Of a stretch of DNA of 25,488 bases, positions 1 through 6,712 are shown in pieces; within the stretch, counting starts at the first letter, position 1; every line of letters begins with the position of its first letter. The notes beneath the pieces were generated by a model. That model was not told the origin of the DNA and ran no database searches. It saw only the letters and a program-made list of their open reading frames with translations. Source of the DNA: a virus; the IMG/VR virus record IMGVR_UViG_3300046536_000664, positions 1 through 25,488 of that record; one strand, given 5' to 3'. A program made the position numbers and the translations under genes.

Positions 1-762
1 GACGCCGCCCACGCCCGCGATCCGGGCCGCCGCGTTGAAGGTCGAGGAGCCGACGCCGGATGGGACGAAGACGGTCGTGCCCAGGGTGCGGATCGGCGCG
101 CGGGCCAGATCGCCCTTTTCCCACTGCAACAGCCCGATCGCGATGGTCACGTCCACCGGCGTTATCATCGGGTTGATCAGCGAGAACGAAACCACCAGCG
201 TGGCTATCGCCACATCAAGCTCGGCGAACGTCGTCGTGAGCGAAAAGCGCTGCGTGTCCAGTGGCGCGGTGGTCGGGACAAAGGCCGCGACGCGGCCGGC
301 GCTGACGATGTTCGACTGGTTGGCCCGGCCGCCGTTGATGGCGAAATTGACCGACTGCATCCCGGCGAACGAGCCGGCCAGCAGCTTGAGATAACCGCTA
401 TAGGTCCAGGTCTGGCCCGGCACCGTCGCGGTGATGGGGTTGGCGCCGCCGTTGGGCACGAACCGCGCCGAGTTGGCCGTTGGTATCCCGACCAGGCGGA
501 CCGAGAAGTACTCGATCCCATTCTCGACGCCCAGACCGACCGTGATGGAGTCGAAACCCTGCTGGTTGAACCAGTTGTAGCCGGTCGGCATGGCGCCGCC
601 CGCGCCGATCACGCCGGGCACGGCGCCGCCGCCCATGTTGTAGCGGATCAGGTTGAAGGGCTGGTTATCACCGCCCACCGACCGCCCGGTCGCCCGCGCA
701 TACGGGGTGCCATCGGCCGCGCCGATACCGGCGGCGAAGCCGTCGCCACTGACGATCGGCAT
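1..762 (-). CDS. Virion structural protein, probable tail/decoration (C-terminus cut by window edge)
   Basis: I translated the minus strand from an ATG at 762. It stays open for 254 codons to the first base of the window, so the gene is partial and its 3' end is missing. The protein is rich in Gly, Ala, Ser and Thr with alternating hydrophobic residues, as in all-beta virion proteins. The stretch around residues 75-140 (WFNQQGFDSITVGLGVENG, QTWTYSGYLKLLAGSFAG) looks like a carbohydrate-binding jelly roll, a fold common in tail fibres and capsid decorations. The start codon abuts the TAG stop of the upstream gene with no gap, which suggests coupled translation at the end of the late operon. 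The exact role (fibre, decoration, minor tail) cannot be decided from this part. I see no signal peptide or membrane segment. Confidence 0.7.
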   Translation of the reverse strand, partial: MPIVSGDGFAAGIGAADGTPYARATGRSVGGDNQPFNLIRYNMGGGAVPGVIGAGGAMPTGYNWFNQQGFDSITVGLGVENGIEYFSVRLVGIPTANSARFVPNGGANPITATVPGQTWTYSGYLKLLAGSFAGMQSVNFAINGGRANQSNIVSAGRVAAFVPTTAPLDTQRFSLTTTFAELDVAIATLVVSFSLINPMITPVDVTIAIGLLQWEKGDLARAPIRTLGTTVFVPSGVGSSTFNAAARIAGVGGV

Positions 763-1161
763 CTAAGCGCGATCCCTGGCGCGCAGTATCCGGCGCCTGA
801 TTTCCTCCGGTTCGGCGGCGATGCTCACGCCCTCGCGCACCGCCTGGGTGACCGCGTGTTCCATCTCCTGGCGGATCGAGACGGCCTGGGCCGCCCGGCG
901 CCGGGGTGCCAGCACGGCGATCCCCACCGCGTGGGCAATCGGGCCCTGGCGCTCGCGCATCCAGTGTTCGGAATACGCCCTGGCCGCCTCGGGCATCGCG
1001 GCGGACTGGACGCGGGCCATGTGCAGCGCGACCAGCGCCTCGTCATCCGTCGCCGGCTGCGGGAGGTGTGGGGAGACGTGACGCCACAGCGCGCGGATGC
1101 CCTTGACGTCGAGGTCCAGCAGGCATTGGCGGAACAGCGCGCCGTGATCGGCGGCGGCCAT
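763..1161 (-). CDS. Small helical phage protein of unknown function
   Basis: The protein has 132 residues starting at ATG 1161. This start overlaps the TGA of the upstream structural gene in an ATGA, which favours it over the longer in-frame extension that runs antiparallel to that gene. The N-terminal half (DVKGIRALWRHVSPHLPQP, then LHMARVQSA and RAYSEHWMRER) looks like a helical family I remember near tail genes of other phages, with a conserved R-A-Y-S-x-x-W-x-x-E/R core. The C-terminal half is charged (EPEEIRRRILRARDRA) and likely helical. No catalytic motif, cysteine cluster or membrane segment is seen. Its place between two virion protein genes suggests a tail or fibre accessory role, perhaps assembly, but this is only inference. 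Confidence 0.7.
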   Translation of the reverse strand: MAAADHGALFRQCLLDLDVKGIRALWRHVSPHLPQPATDDEALVALHMARVQSAAMPEAARAYSEHWMRERQGPIAHAVGIAVLAPRRRAAQAVSIRQEMEHAVTQAVREGVSIAAEPEEIRRRILRARDRA

Positions 1162-1589
1162 CAGTCGAGCGTGATGGTCGTCGCGGTGGAAATGCGCGGC
1201 GTCACCCCGTTGCCGCAGACGATGTTCGGCGTCACCGTGCCGGACCAGAGATAGGGGGTGGCGCCGCCGCCGGTCTTGCCGCAGGAGAAGAACGTCACGG
1301 TCCCAGCGCCGCCCGTGCCGATCGGGAAGTCGATGTTGGCGACCGGGGAGACGACGCTGCCGGCGACCAGCCAGCCGGCCGTGGTCCGGTTCACGTTCAT
1401 CCGTGCATAGGACGTGTATGCCACCTCGCTGAAGATCTGATTCCCGGCATCGGTCGGGTCGGCGGTGTGCAGCGCCACGGAGATCTGGGTCTGCGGCACG
1501 GAGGCGGCGTTGTCGGCGTAGTTGGCCCACGCCGCCGCGTTGAAGATCAGCGCCAGGATGGCGGTCTCGGTGGCGTCGGAGATCGACAT
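1161..1589 (-). CDS. Phage virion (tail/fibre-type) beta protein, paralogue of the 1609-2004 product
   Basis: The 142-residue protein starts at ATG 1589. It matches by memory a widespread small virion family usually labelled tail fibre or minor tail protein: an N-terminal helix (ILALIFNAAAWANY), then ISVALHTADPTDAG, EVAYTSYARMNVNR, a Gly-rich beta region with VANIDFPIGTGG, and an end in ITPxIx...TITLD style. The core 'ALHTADP...EVAYTSYAR' is the best signature. The next gene upstream (1609-2004) has the same order of elements, so the two look like duplicated subunits or two components of one structure. The gene overlaps the downstream one by 4 bases (ATGA). Role in attachment or decoration is inferred from family naming only. 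Confidence 0.8.
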   Translation of the reverse strand: MSISDATETAILALIFNAAAWANYADNAASVPQTQISVALHTADPTDAGNQIFSEVAYTSYARMNVNRTTAGWLVAGSVVSPVANIDFPIGTGGAGTVTFFSCGKTGGGATPYLWSGTVTPNIVCGNGVTPRISTATTITLD

Positions 1590-1608
1590 CGGGCGGCGAC
1601 CTGTCGGA

Positions 1609-2004
1609 TCAGGCCAGGGTGATGATCAGCGCGCCAGGAGCGAAGACCACGCTGTCACCAGCGTTCAGCGCCCGCGCGGTGGTCAGCGTGCCGTACCAGA
1701 GCATGTTGCCGCCGGTCGCCGCGGCGGTGTCCCAGACCTGAATCCCGCTCATCGTGGCCGAGGACAGGATCGGCCCGAAGGTCAGCGCCGAGGCGTTGGA
1801 GGCGCTGCCGGCCGGCGAGGCGGCCGCGGCCATCAGCAAGGTCTGCCGCGTGATGCCCGAGCCGGTCGCGATCTCGGAGCCGGAAACCGACGAGGGCACG
1901 CCGAGCGAGAGGCCCATCGACCACGCCACCGGGCGGTTCACCACCTGGGCGTTCAGCGAGAAATCGAGCAGCGCTTTCTCAAGGTAAGCGGCGATACCGG
2001 CCAT
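1609..2004 (-). CDS. Phage virion (tail/fibre-type) beta protein
   Basis: The 131-residue protein starts at ATG 2004. An N-terminal helix (AYLEKALLDFSLNA) is followed by SGITRQTLLMAAAASPAGSA, NASALTFGPI, GGNMLWYGTLTTAR and a terminal GDSVVFAPGALIITLA. The pattern (helix, 'ALTF', 'GGN-LWYG-LT', 'GD-V-F-PG-L-ITL') matches the same small virion family as the 1161-1589 product, and the two probably arose by duplication. It follows the glycosyltransferase gene after a 51-base gap, so the glycosyltransferase is embedded among virion genes. It has no cysteine, no signal peptide and no membrane segment, as expected for an assembled virion subunit. Confidence 0.75.
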   Translation of the reverse strand: MAGIAAYLEKALLDFSLNAQVVNRPVAWSMGLSLGVPSSVSGSEIATGSGITRQTLLMAAAASPAGSASNASALTFGPILSSATMSGIQVWDTAAATGGNMLWYGTLTTARALNAGDSVVFAPGALIITLA

Positions 2005-2055
2005 GTGTCGGGTTCCTTCGGATTGGGAGGTGGTTGACGGGTCGAGCCGGTCTGG

Positions 2056-3159
2056 TCAGTCGGCCGCCGCTCGCGGCGGCTCGGCCTCGCGCGGGTCCAG
2101 GGAGATCAGTCGTTTCACCAGGCCGAGGACGATCGGGTCCATCAGTCGTTTCACCAGGCCGAGGACGGTCTCGTGGCTGATATCGGCGATGCAGGCCGCT
2201 GCGTTCGCTTTCTCGGCCTTTTTGCAAGTCGCGATGGTGTCGTGCAGTTGGTGGCACGGCCAGCACGGAACTCGTTTCGGATCGGCGTGCAGCGTGATCG
2301 TGTTGGTCCAGTGCTTCGTGATGTTCTCCGGGCTCGCGTGGCTCAGCAGCACGATCTTCGCCATCGCCTCCATCGCCACGCCCCAGGCGAGCCCGGTATC
2401 GGGCGTGATCACCACGTCGCACTGCTGAAGGGTCGCCAGCGCGCGGCGGATCGGCCAGGGCGGCACCGCCGGATCGGATGACATGGTCGCGTGCAGGCCA
2501 TCGACGGAGCCGTTGAACTCTTTGACGAAGTCCTGCGTCTGGATCGCCATCGCCACGTCGGCCTCGGCGCCGAACATCACGACGGAGACGGGCAGTTCAC
2601 GGACCAGCTTCGCTGTAAGCAGAGGGAGATACGGCCATACTTTGTCGAGGCGAGAACCTGAGACAGCCACACCGACAACATGACGGCGGCCACCAGCGCC
2701 ACGAACCTTGTCCAGCGTCTGGCGGGCGTGCCGCGTTTCATCCTCGGTCGGAAAGAACCGTGGATTGAACTCATGGCGCACCTCGGCGATGTCGTGGACG
2801 AACTCTAAGTAGTTGCGGCCGCAAAACGCGCGTCGCCACGAGGCGGGCCAGTCGAATTGAGTCTGCCCCGGCACCAGCGCGAGCATCGTTTCACAACTGT
2901 GCGAGAGGTTGACCCAGCGGTCGTATTCGGCGCCGCGATGGCGGAAGAACGCCTGCCATTGGTTGCCGTCGCCGGGCAGATCGCCGGGCTCGCGCACGGT
3001 CAGTTTGGCGACGTGCGGATTGTTTTCGAATACGACGTGTTGCGGTCGTTGCGCCATCACCTCGACGTTGTGGGTCTCGGCGAGCAGCGGCAGGATCGAG
3101 GACGCGATCAGGTTGTCGCCGATCCCGCCCAGCCTCACCACAAGAGCCCAGGGTTTCAT
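2056..3159 (-). CDS. GT9-like (heptosyltransferase-type) glycosyltransferase
   Basis: The chosen start is ATG 3159, which overlaps the TGA of the gene before it (ATGA); the frame stays open 40 codons further upstream but that part is antiparallel noise. The 367-residue product begins MKPWALVVRLGGIGDNLIAS, the nucleotide-sugar-transferase opening of ADP-heptose:LPS heptosyltransferase-like proteins. The second Rossmann half carries CDVVITPDTGLAWGVAME and SHASPENITKHWTNT, the acceptor/donor site region of GT9-like proteins, followed by a Cys/His stretch (VPCWPCHQLHDTIATC). Phage versions of this family are common; possible targets are virion proteins, DNA bases or host surface glycans. Its neighbours are virion genes, which slightly favours virion decoration. 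The extreme C-terminus holds an in-frame 12-residue duplication (see repeat 2105-2167). Confidence 0.85.
   Translation of the reverse strand: MKPWALVVRLGGIGDNLIASSILPLLAETHNVEVMAQRPQHVVFENNPHVAKLTVREPGDLPGDGNQWQAFFRHRGAEYDRWVNLSHSCETMLALVPGQTQFDWPASWRRAFCGRNYLEFVHDIAEVRHEFNPRFFPTEDETRHARQTLDKVRGAGGRRHVVGVAVSGSRLDKVWPYLPLLTAKLVRELPVSVVMFGAEADVAMAIQTQDFVKEFNGSVDGLHATMSSDPAVPPWPIRRALATLQQCDVVITPDTGLAWGVAMEAMAKIVLLSHASPENITKHWTNTITLHADPKRVPCWPCHQLHDTIATCKKAEKANAAACIADISHETVLGLVKRLMDPIVLGLVKRLISLDPREAEPPRAAAD
2105..2167. repeat. Tandem direct repeat inside the glycosyltransferase 3' end
   Basis: A 27-base identical sequence occurs at 2105-2131 and 2141-2167, giving a period of 36 bases, exactly 12 codons. 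It encodes the repeated peptide VLGLVKRL twice near the C-terminus. It looks like a recent in-frame duplication. Confidence 0.9.
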
Positions 3160-3362
3160 CCGGGCCGCCTCGGCGCGTAGAGCGAGAGGCCTTCCCAGAA
3201 CGCGCGGGAGGCCTCGGGCAAGGTCAGCCCGTCCGGGATCACCACCTCGCCGGTCGCCACGTTGATGCGCAGGCCGCACGAAAACGTCAGCCAGTCCGTC
3301 ACCGCGAGGGTGGGGTGGGCGTTGAAGACAGGCCCACGAACGATGAATGGATTATCGCTCAC
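3156..3362 (-). CDS. Small phage protein of unknown function (68 aa)
   Basis: The start is GTG 3362, sharing bases with the TGA of the small membrane protein gene upstream (GTGA). The stop at 3156 shares bases with the glycosyltransferase ATG. This double coupling is the main evidence that it is real. The product is about 68 residues, MSDNPFIVRGPVFNAHPTLA followed by a hydrophobic beta-like stretch and a C-terminal PEASRAFWEGLSLYAPRR. The 'LPEASRAFWEGL' part is reminiscent of small phage proteins encoded beside tail/head genes. I recognise no family and see no membrane helix. Confidence 0.65.
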   Translation of the reverse strand: MSDNPFIVRGPVFNAHPTLAVTDWLTFSCGLRINVATGEVVIPDGLTLPEASRAFWEGLSLYAPRRPG

Positions 3363-3535
3363 CAGAGGCGGCCCAGGTGACCGCCGCCCTGCAGGACGAC
3401 CACGAGCAGGAGCACCAGCAGCACCACGACCACGACGCTAAATCCGCCGGGGCCGTAATAATCGCGGCGCCAACCATAAAACCCGCCGCCGCCGAGCAGC
3501 AGCACGAGCAGCAGCACGAGCAGGATCAGGTTCAT
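3359..3535 (-). CDS. Small two-helix membrane protein, DUF3309-like
   Basis: I translated this 58-residue gene by hand from ATG 3535 to TGA 3359. It has two very hydrophobic segments: residues 2-14 (NLILLVLLLVLLL) and residues 33-48 (SVVVVVLLVLLLVVVL). They are separated by a Gly/Tyr-rich hinge with FYGWRRDYYGPGGF. That layout resembles the DUF3309 family of tiny membrane proteins common in alphaproteobacteria. In a phage late operon it could be a holin-like or other lysis accessory, but no lysis gene is directly beside it. It overlaps the next gene by 4 bases (GTGA). The Leu/Val codons are strongly repetitive. Confidence 0.75.
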   Translation of the reverse strand: MNLILLVLLLVLLLGGGGFYGWRRDYYGPGGFSVVVVVLLVLLLVVVLQGGGHLGRLW

Positions 3536-3547
3536 GTCGTCGGCCTC

Positions 3548-4168
3548 CTATCGCGTGGCCAGCTTCTTCGCGATCTCCCTGGCGGCGCCGACCGCGACGT
3601 TCTCGTTGCTGTCGTCGGTCTTGCCAGGCCATGCGAGATAAATGACGCCCACGAAACTCTCGGGATTTGGTGGGATCGGCACCGCGCACCCGCGTTTCAT
3701 TCCGCGTTCGGCCAACCGCCTCGCCAATGGCGATCCGAGGGCGGACAGGTCCAGGCATACCGGGTGCCCCTCCATCACGTCGATCAGCGCTTTGACATCC
3801 GAGGCCGTGACAATGATCGGTAGCCTGCGCGGGGACGGAATGACCGGGCGTTCACCGTCGTGCCGCCGCGCGCCCAGGAACCACTGCGAGTTGCTGGCCA
3901 GATCGACGGCCCAGATCTGAATCAGGTCGGCGTTCGTCTCGCTCGCCAGTTTCGTGAGCGCCTCGGGCACCTCGGCGGTCCGCAACGCGGGCGCGTCGGG
4001 CGTCAGCCACGCCTCGAATAACTCGGTGCGCTTGTCCCAGACGATCCAGCCGGCGAAGGCCAGCGCGGCGAGGCCGGCCAGGGCGAACGCCTTCCACGGG
4101 GTATCGACGAACCGCAGCAGCCGATCGAGGACGCCGTGCAGTCCGCCGGGGGCGCTCTGATCGTTCAT
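3548..4168 (-). CDS. Membrane-anchored phage protein with a GAF-like soluble domain
   Basis: The 206-residue protein starts at ATG 4168. Residues 1-24 are polar, residues about 26-45 (AFALAGLAALAFAGWIVWD) form one transmembrane helix, and the remaining ~160 residues form a soluble domain with alternating strands and helices. This part has ADLIQIWAVDLASNSQWFLG, then a central LPIIVTASDVKALIDVMEG and a late FVGVIYLAWPG; strand-rich 'F-G-V-I-Y-L-W' near the end is typical of GAF-like folds, which I infer rather than recognise. No lysis, toxin or catalytic motif is apparent. The neighbours are a proline-rich small protein and a DUF3309-like membrane protein, so this segment may form a membrane-associated cluster in the late operon. 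Orientation in the membrane is not predictable with confidence. Confidence 0.75.
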   Translation of the reverse strand: MNDQSAPGGLHGVLDRLLRFVDTPWKAFALAGLAALAFAGWIVWDKRTELFEAWLTPDAPALRTAEVPEALTKLASETNADLIQIWAVDLASNSQWFLGARRHDGERPVIPSPRRLPIIVTASDVKALIDVMEGHPVCLDLSALGSPLARRLAERGMKRGCAVPIPPNPESFVGVIYLAWPGKTDDSNENVAVGAAREIAKKLATR

Positions 4169-4193
4169 GAGCCACCCCCGGAGGTCGCGAGGC

Positions 4194-4436
4194 TTACGAG
4201 GCGCCGCCAGCGCCGCTGATGACCACCTCGCCAGGGCCGATGTGATGCACCCGCCCGGCCGGCGGGGCGCCCTCGATCAGGGTCACCCGGCCCTCGTCCT
4301 GGGCCTGTGGCATCGGCGGGTCGGGCTGGGGCGGGTTGGGCGGCGGCGGCGGATCGGGCGGCGGGTCCACCGGCATGATCGGCGGCGGCGGCGGCGGGGG
4401 ATCGTCGGGGTTCGGGTTCGGGTCCGCGTCTGACAT
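4194..4436 (-). CDS. Proline-rich small protein
   Basis: The 80-residue protein starts at ATG 4436 behind a good Shine-Dalgarno sequence (AGGAGGAAC, about 4 bases before the start). Residues 5-46 are almost only Pro, Asp, Asn and Gln (PNPDDPPPPPPP and similar), and residues 50-80 form a compact tail (GRVTLIEGAPPAGRVHHIGP, VVISGAGGAS). An extended acidic polyproline arm with a small folded tail could act as a spacer or adaptor on the virion, but I know no family for it. It sits between the head morphogenesis gene and a membrane protein gene on the same strand. Confidence 0.7.
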   Translation of the reverse strand: MSDADPNPNPDDPPPPPPPIMPVDPPPDPPPPPNPPQPDPPMPQAQDEGRVTLIEGAPPAGRVHHIGPGEVVISGAGGAS

Positions 4437-4450
4437 CGTTGTTCCTCCTG

Positions 4451-5251
4451 TTACTCAAAGCCCTCGATCACCGGGCGCGACGAGCAATGGCAGTTGATTT
4501 CGAAGCCGGGCCACGTCCACTTGCCCTCGAGGAACGCGCCCTGCTCGACTTCATAGATCGGGCCTTTCGCACCAGGGCTGTGCCGCCCGTCGGAAAACGC
4601 CAGATGCTCGGGGCGGAAACGGCCGGGTGCCCGGATGTTGCTGTGCATCCAGACCGCGCGTTTTATTCCGGCCTGCGACTGACGGGCCTTGGTGATCACC
4701 GAGTTCAATTTGAAGGTCTGGTCCCGCGCGATCAGCGTGGCGCGAGCTTTAGGCGCGCCGAACGTCTCGTGCAATTCCTTCGTCAGCGCCTCGAGGTCGT
4801 TGCCCTTCTGGACGTTGCGCATCACGACGCCCTCGATCCGTTGAAGGTGCTGCGCCGGGATCGATTTAATAAGCCCGACATTCTCCACGATCGCCGAGTT
4901 CATGATTGTCTGGATTTGTGGGCTGACCTTGAAGTTGACCGTCCAGCCGGCGTCGTCGAGCAGGCGCTCCATCCGTTGCGTGGTGTGGTCCGCGGATCGG
5001 CCGGTGAACTGGCCGGCGATGTCGGGGGCCATCTCGTCGAAGTTGGACTGCCAGCGCCGGCCGAGTTCCTTCATCGTCGCCATGATCCGGCTGGCCCCGC
5101 GCGGCTCCTCTCGCCAGCGCCGCGACAGCCAGTAGTCGAGCGAATTGTTCATCGCGTCGACCGCGCGCCACAGCCGCGTGCGGTAGACCGCGCCGACCCC
5201 GGCGTTGGGATGCACCGGCGGCAGCACGCGGGGTCTGGGCGGGAGCGCCAT
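4451..5251 (-). CDS. Phage head morphogenesis protein, Mu F / SPP1 gp7-like
   Basis: The 266-residue protein starts at ATG 5251. The N-terminal two thirds are helical, with a long region around residues 100-185 (INSAIVEN-type helix, then IPAQHLQRIEGVVMRNVQKG, LTKELHETFGAPKARATLIA, RDQ). The C-terminal part is diagnostic: RAVWMHSNIRAPGRFRPEHL at about 198-217, followed by a Gly-rich FSDG and a closing PGFEINCHCSSRPV with N253-C254-H255-C256. This W...R..H...G...PG..NC.C order is the Phage_Mu_F / minor head protein signature. Such proteins bind near the portal and help assemble or load the head. Here the gene is separated from the portal gene by eleven other genes, which is unusual, since they are commonly adjacent. 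No toxin domain is fused to its C-terminus; in this genome the extra domains are on the portal instead. Confidence 0.88.
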   Translation of the reverse strand: MALPPRPRVLPPVHPNAGVGAVYRTRLWRAVDAMNNSLDYWLSRRWREEPRGASRIMATMKELGRRWQSNFDEMAPDIAGQFTGRSADHTTQRMERLLDDAGWTVNFKVSPQIQTIMNSAIVENVGLIKSIPAQHLQRIEGVVMRNVQKGNDLEALTKELHETFGAPKARATLIARDQTFKLNSVITKARQSQAGIKRAVWMHSNIRAPGRFRPEHLAFSDGRHSPGAKGPIYEVEQGAFLEGKWTWPGFEINCHCSSRPVIEGFE

Positions 5252-5257
5252 TGATCG

Positions 5258-5779
5258 TTACCCGACCGGGCGGTCGGCCCTGGACGCGGCCACGGCGGCC
5301 GTCGCGGCCCGGTAGTTCGCCGGCCACGCCTCGGGGTGCGGTTTGCCGGGCCGCCAGTTCCGCAGATAGTAATCCCACATCGCGTCTTGCTGGCCGACGG
5401 CGGGCAGCGCGGCGGCGTCGGTGTAGAGCAGAAACCGCGCCATCGCGCAGCCGAGCCGATCGTTCCACGCCATCGCCTCGAAGACCGTCGCCCGGACATA
5501 AGGAATGTCGAGACCGGCGCACAGCTTCACGAGCATCGGCCGCGTGGTCGGGAAACCCATCACCCCCGCGACCCCGCCGCCGCTCTCGAATTGCCAATAG
5601 GATCTGGCGGGCCCGCCGATCTGGCGGCGCTCCTTGAAGCCGGACTCCTGACCGGCGATGGCGAGCAGCGCGACGCGGGCATCATCGCCGACCGACGGGC
5701 ACGGGTCACCGGAGAGCGTCGCGCTCATGTAGGCCAGCGCGGGATCGACCACATCGCGCAGTAGATGATCGGGTGTCAT
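5258..5779 (-). CDS. Lysozyme-like / lytic transglycosylase-like phage protein
   Basis: I take ATG 5779 as the start (173 residues); a TTG two codons upstream is also possible because AGGAG lies only 4 bases before it. The protein has the lysozyme-superfamily pattern LLAIAGQESGFKERRQIGGP with E45 as likely catalytic acid, followed by ARSYWQFESGGGV at 58-70, then a helical body and a conserved end DYYLRNWRPGKPHPEAW. I remember this family in phages of proteobacteria, annotated as lysozyme-like or virion-associated lysin. It would cut peptidoglycan glycan strands, either for DNA entry or for lysis. It has no signal peptide or membrane anchor. It opens the second late block, and the head morphogenesis gene follows after 6 bases. 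Confidence 0.85.
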   Translation of the reverse strand: MTPDHLLRDVVDPALAYMSATLSGDPCPSVGDDARVALLAIAGQESGFKERRQIGGPARSYWQFESGGGVAGVMGFPTTRPMLVKLCAGLDIPYVRATVFEAMAWNDRLGCAMARFLLYTDAAALPAVGQQDAMWDYYLRNWRPGKPHPEAWPANYRAATAAVAASRADRPVG

Positions 5780-5859
5780 GAGCAAGGGTCTCCTGCTTCG
5801 CGGGCCAGCGTGCTATTCGCACGGTACGGGCCGGCGGGCGCGAGACCGCCGTGGCCCCA

Positions 5860-5907
5860 GGCGGGGGTCGACCTCCGACGCCGTGGGTCGGCGGGCCGAC
5901 CCCCGCC
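5860..5907. repeat. 11-base inverted repeat with nested stem
   Basis: GGCGGGGGTCG at 5860-5870 is the exact reverse complement of CGACCCCCGCC at 5897-5907. The 26-base interior can form a smaller stem (CCGAC with GTCGG), so a long cruciform or RNA hairpin is possible. There is no T-tract on either side, so I do not call it an intrinsic terminator. Confidence 0.75.
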
Positions 5908-6027
5908 GCGCCGTTCACTTACTTTTCGGTCAGACCGGGCCGCTCGGACTCGCCAGGGTTGCGCGCCCTCGGATCGTGCAACTCGCCGGCTCGGCCGGGT
6001 CCGGGCCATACAGAACCCGAGGTCGCT

Positions 6028-6045
6028 TTCAAACCCTCGTTTGAA
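6028..6045. repeat. 7-base perfect hairpin TTCAAAC / GTTTGAA
   Basis: TTCAAAC (6028-6034), loop CCTC, GTTTGAA (6039-6045) form a perfect stem in the leader of the plus-strand gene at 6107. It is AT-richer than its surroundings and could be an operator or a leader hairpin. Function is unknown. Confidence 0.7.
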
Positions 6046-6106
6046 CAGTAGGCCGGGCGATCCGGGGCGGTCTAACGTGCTAACAACCACCGAAAGGAGC
6101 CATGAA

Positions 6107-6301
6107 ATGACGCCCAGCGCGATCTACCGCCAACTTGTCCGGTTCGGTTGCCGGGCCTTGTCCACCCACGAGGACGAGGCGGCGCTGCTCGGCACGCCGA
6201 TCAACCTCCTGCCGATGGACGACCTCGAGGCGTTCTTCGAGTTGGTGTTCGGGTTCAGCCCGCGGCGCCTCGCGCCACCCGGGTACCGGACAGGCCGGTA
6301 A
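6107..6301 (+). CDS. Lone plus-strand small protein (64 aa), unknown function
   Basis: The start is ATG 6107, 7 bases after the Shine-Dalgarno AAGGAG (AGGAG at 6095-6099). The product is 64 residues, MTPSAIYRQLVRFGCRALST then an acidic middle (LLPMDDLEAFFELVFGFSPR) and a short basic end. It is the only plus-strand gene inside the minus-strand late region, so it probably has its own promoter in the structured gap upstream, which is the layout of an independently expressed 'moron' gene. The predicted helices DDLEAFFELVFGF and AIYRQLVRFGCRAL suggest a small helical bundle, but I recognise no family. A two-codon frame (ATG AAA TGA at 6102-6110) overlaps its start. Confidence 0.6.
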   Translation: MTPSAIYRQLVRFGCRALSTHEDEAALLGTPINLLPMDDLEAFFELVFGFSPRRLAPPGYRTGR

Positions 6302-6322
6302 GAATTCGCGAGATGCAAGCCT

Positions 6323-6338
6323 CGGGCGTATTCGCCCG
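6323..6338. terminator. Possible bidirectional terminator hairpin
   Basis: CGGGCG (6323-6328), loop TATT, CGCCCG (6333-6338) lies between the ends of convergent genes 6107-6301 (plus) and 6346-6444 (minus). The place suits a shared terminator. There is no T-run after the stem on either strand, so the call rests on position and the stem only. Confidence 0.4.
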
Positions 6339-6345
6339 TCCTGGG

Positions 6346-6444
6346 TCAAGCACAGCGCCGCTTTGCCCATCTCAGCGCCGCCTCGGTCGCGTCCACCGCG
6401 ATCACGGCCAGCACCACGTTCAGCGCGACCAGCCAGACGATCAT
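6346..6444 (-). CDS. 32-residue single-helix membrane peptide
   Basis: The gene starts at ATG 6444, which overlaps the TGA of the preceding gene (ATGA). The product begins MIVWLVALNVVLAVIAVDAT and ends in a basic amphipathic tail (ALRWAKRRCA). Almost all of residues 2-18 is one transmembrane helix. It is the last gene of the run of ten tiny overlapping genes that starts at 8223. Its size and topology fit a holin-, pinholin- or regulatory-type micro-protein, but nothing identifies a function. Confidence 0.6.
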   Translation of the reverse strand: MIVWLVALNVVLAVIAVDATEAALRWAKRRCA

Positions 6445-6623
6445 CGCAGCAGCCACGCCAGCAGCAGGACCAGGGCGACGATGAGGCACTCGACCCAGCG
6501 GCCGCGCGTGCGCCCCGGACCGGATCGGCCACGTCCGGGGTCTATCGTGCAGAACGACGGAGTTGGCTTCTCCGTCAGCCGATCCGGTAACCGGATGTCG
6601 ATGATGTCGCGGTGCTCGGTCAT
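6441..6623 (-). CDS. Small tail-anchored membrane protein (60 aa)
   Basis: The start is ATG 6623, overlapping the stop of the preceding gene. The first ~40 residues are polar (MTEHRDIIDIRLPDRLTEKP, then a Gly/Arg-rich stretch), and the C-terminus is one hydrophobic helix, WVECLIVALVLLLAWLLR, so the protein would be anchored by its tail. It overlaps the downstream membrane peptide gene by 4 bases. The pair of membrane proteins made from one message suggests a joint function such as lysis control; no homologue is recognised. Confidence 0.65.
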   Translation of the reverse strand: MTEHRDIIDIRLPDRLTEKPTPSFCTIDPGRGRSGPGRTRGRWVECLIVALVLLLAWLLR

Positions 6624-6712
6624 TCACCTATCCCAGCCATGCGGGCGAGGATCACGATCCAGCCCAACAGCGACCACCCGAGATAAAATCCACGCCAGAA
6701 GTCGTCGCTCAT
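6620..6712 (-). CDS. 30-residue membrane peptide
   Basis: Hand translation from ATG 6712 to TGA 6620 gives MSDDFWRGFYLGWSLLGWIV followed by ILARMAGIGE. Most of it is one Trp-rich membrane helix. Both ends overlap neighbours by 4 bases (ATGA), which is the main support that it is translated. Tryptophan-rich short helices of this kind occur in many phage small-gene cassettes. No function can be given. Confidence 0.55.
   Translation of the reverse strand: MSDDFWRGFYLGWSLLGWIVILARMAGIGE

Larger units (their letters stand above)
5780..6106. other. 327-base gap between divergent genes, with inverted repeats
   Basis: No convincing gene lies here; reading frames are short and of shadow composition. 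The gap separates the lysozyme-like gene (minus) from a lone plus-strand gene, so promoters for both directions are expected, yet I find no good -35/-10 pair. It holds two separate inverted repeats (listed as 5860-5907 and 6028-6045). A locally less GC-rich patch near 5913-5930 (TTCACTTACTTTTCGG) is a possible regulatory site. Confidence 0.6.

Noticed and set aside
3160-3279. Longer N-terminus for the glycosyltransferase
   Set aside because: The 40 extra residues are Arg/Gly-rich and overlap the 68-residue gene; the family's MKPW...RLGGIGD start is at 3159 with an ATGA overlap.
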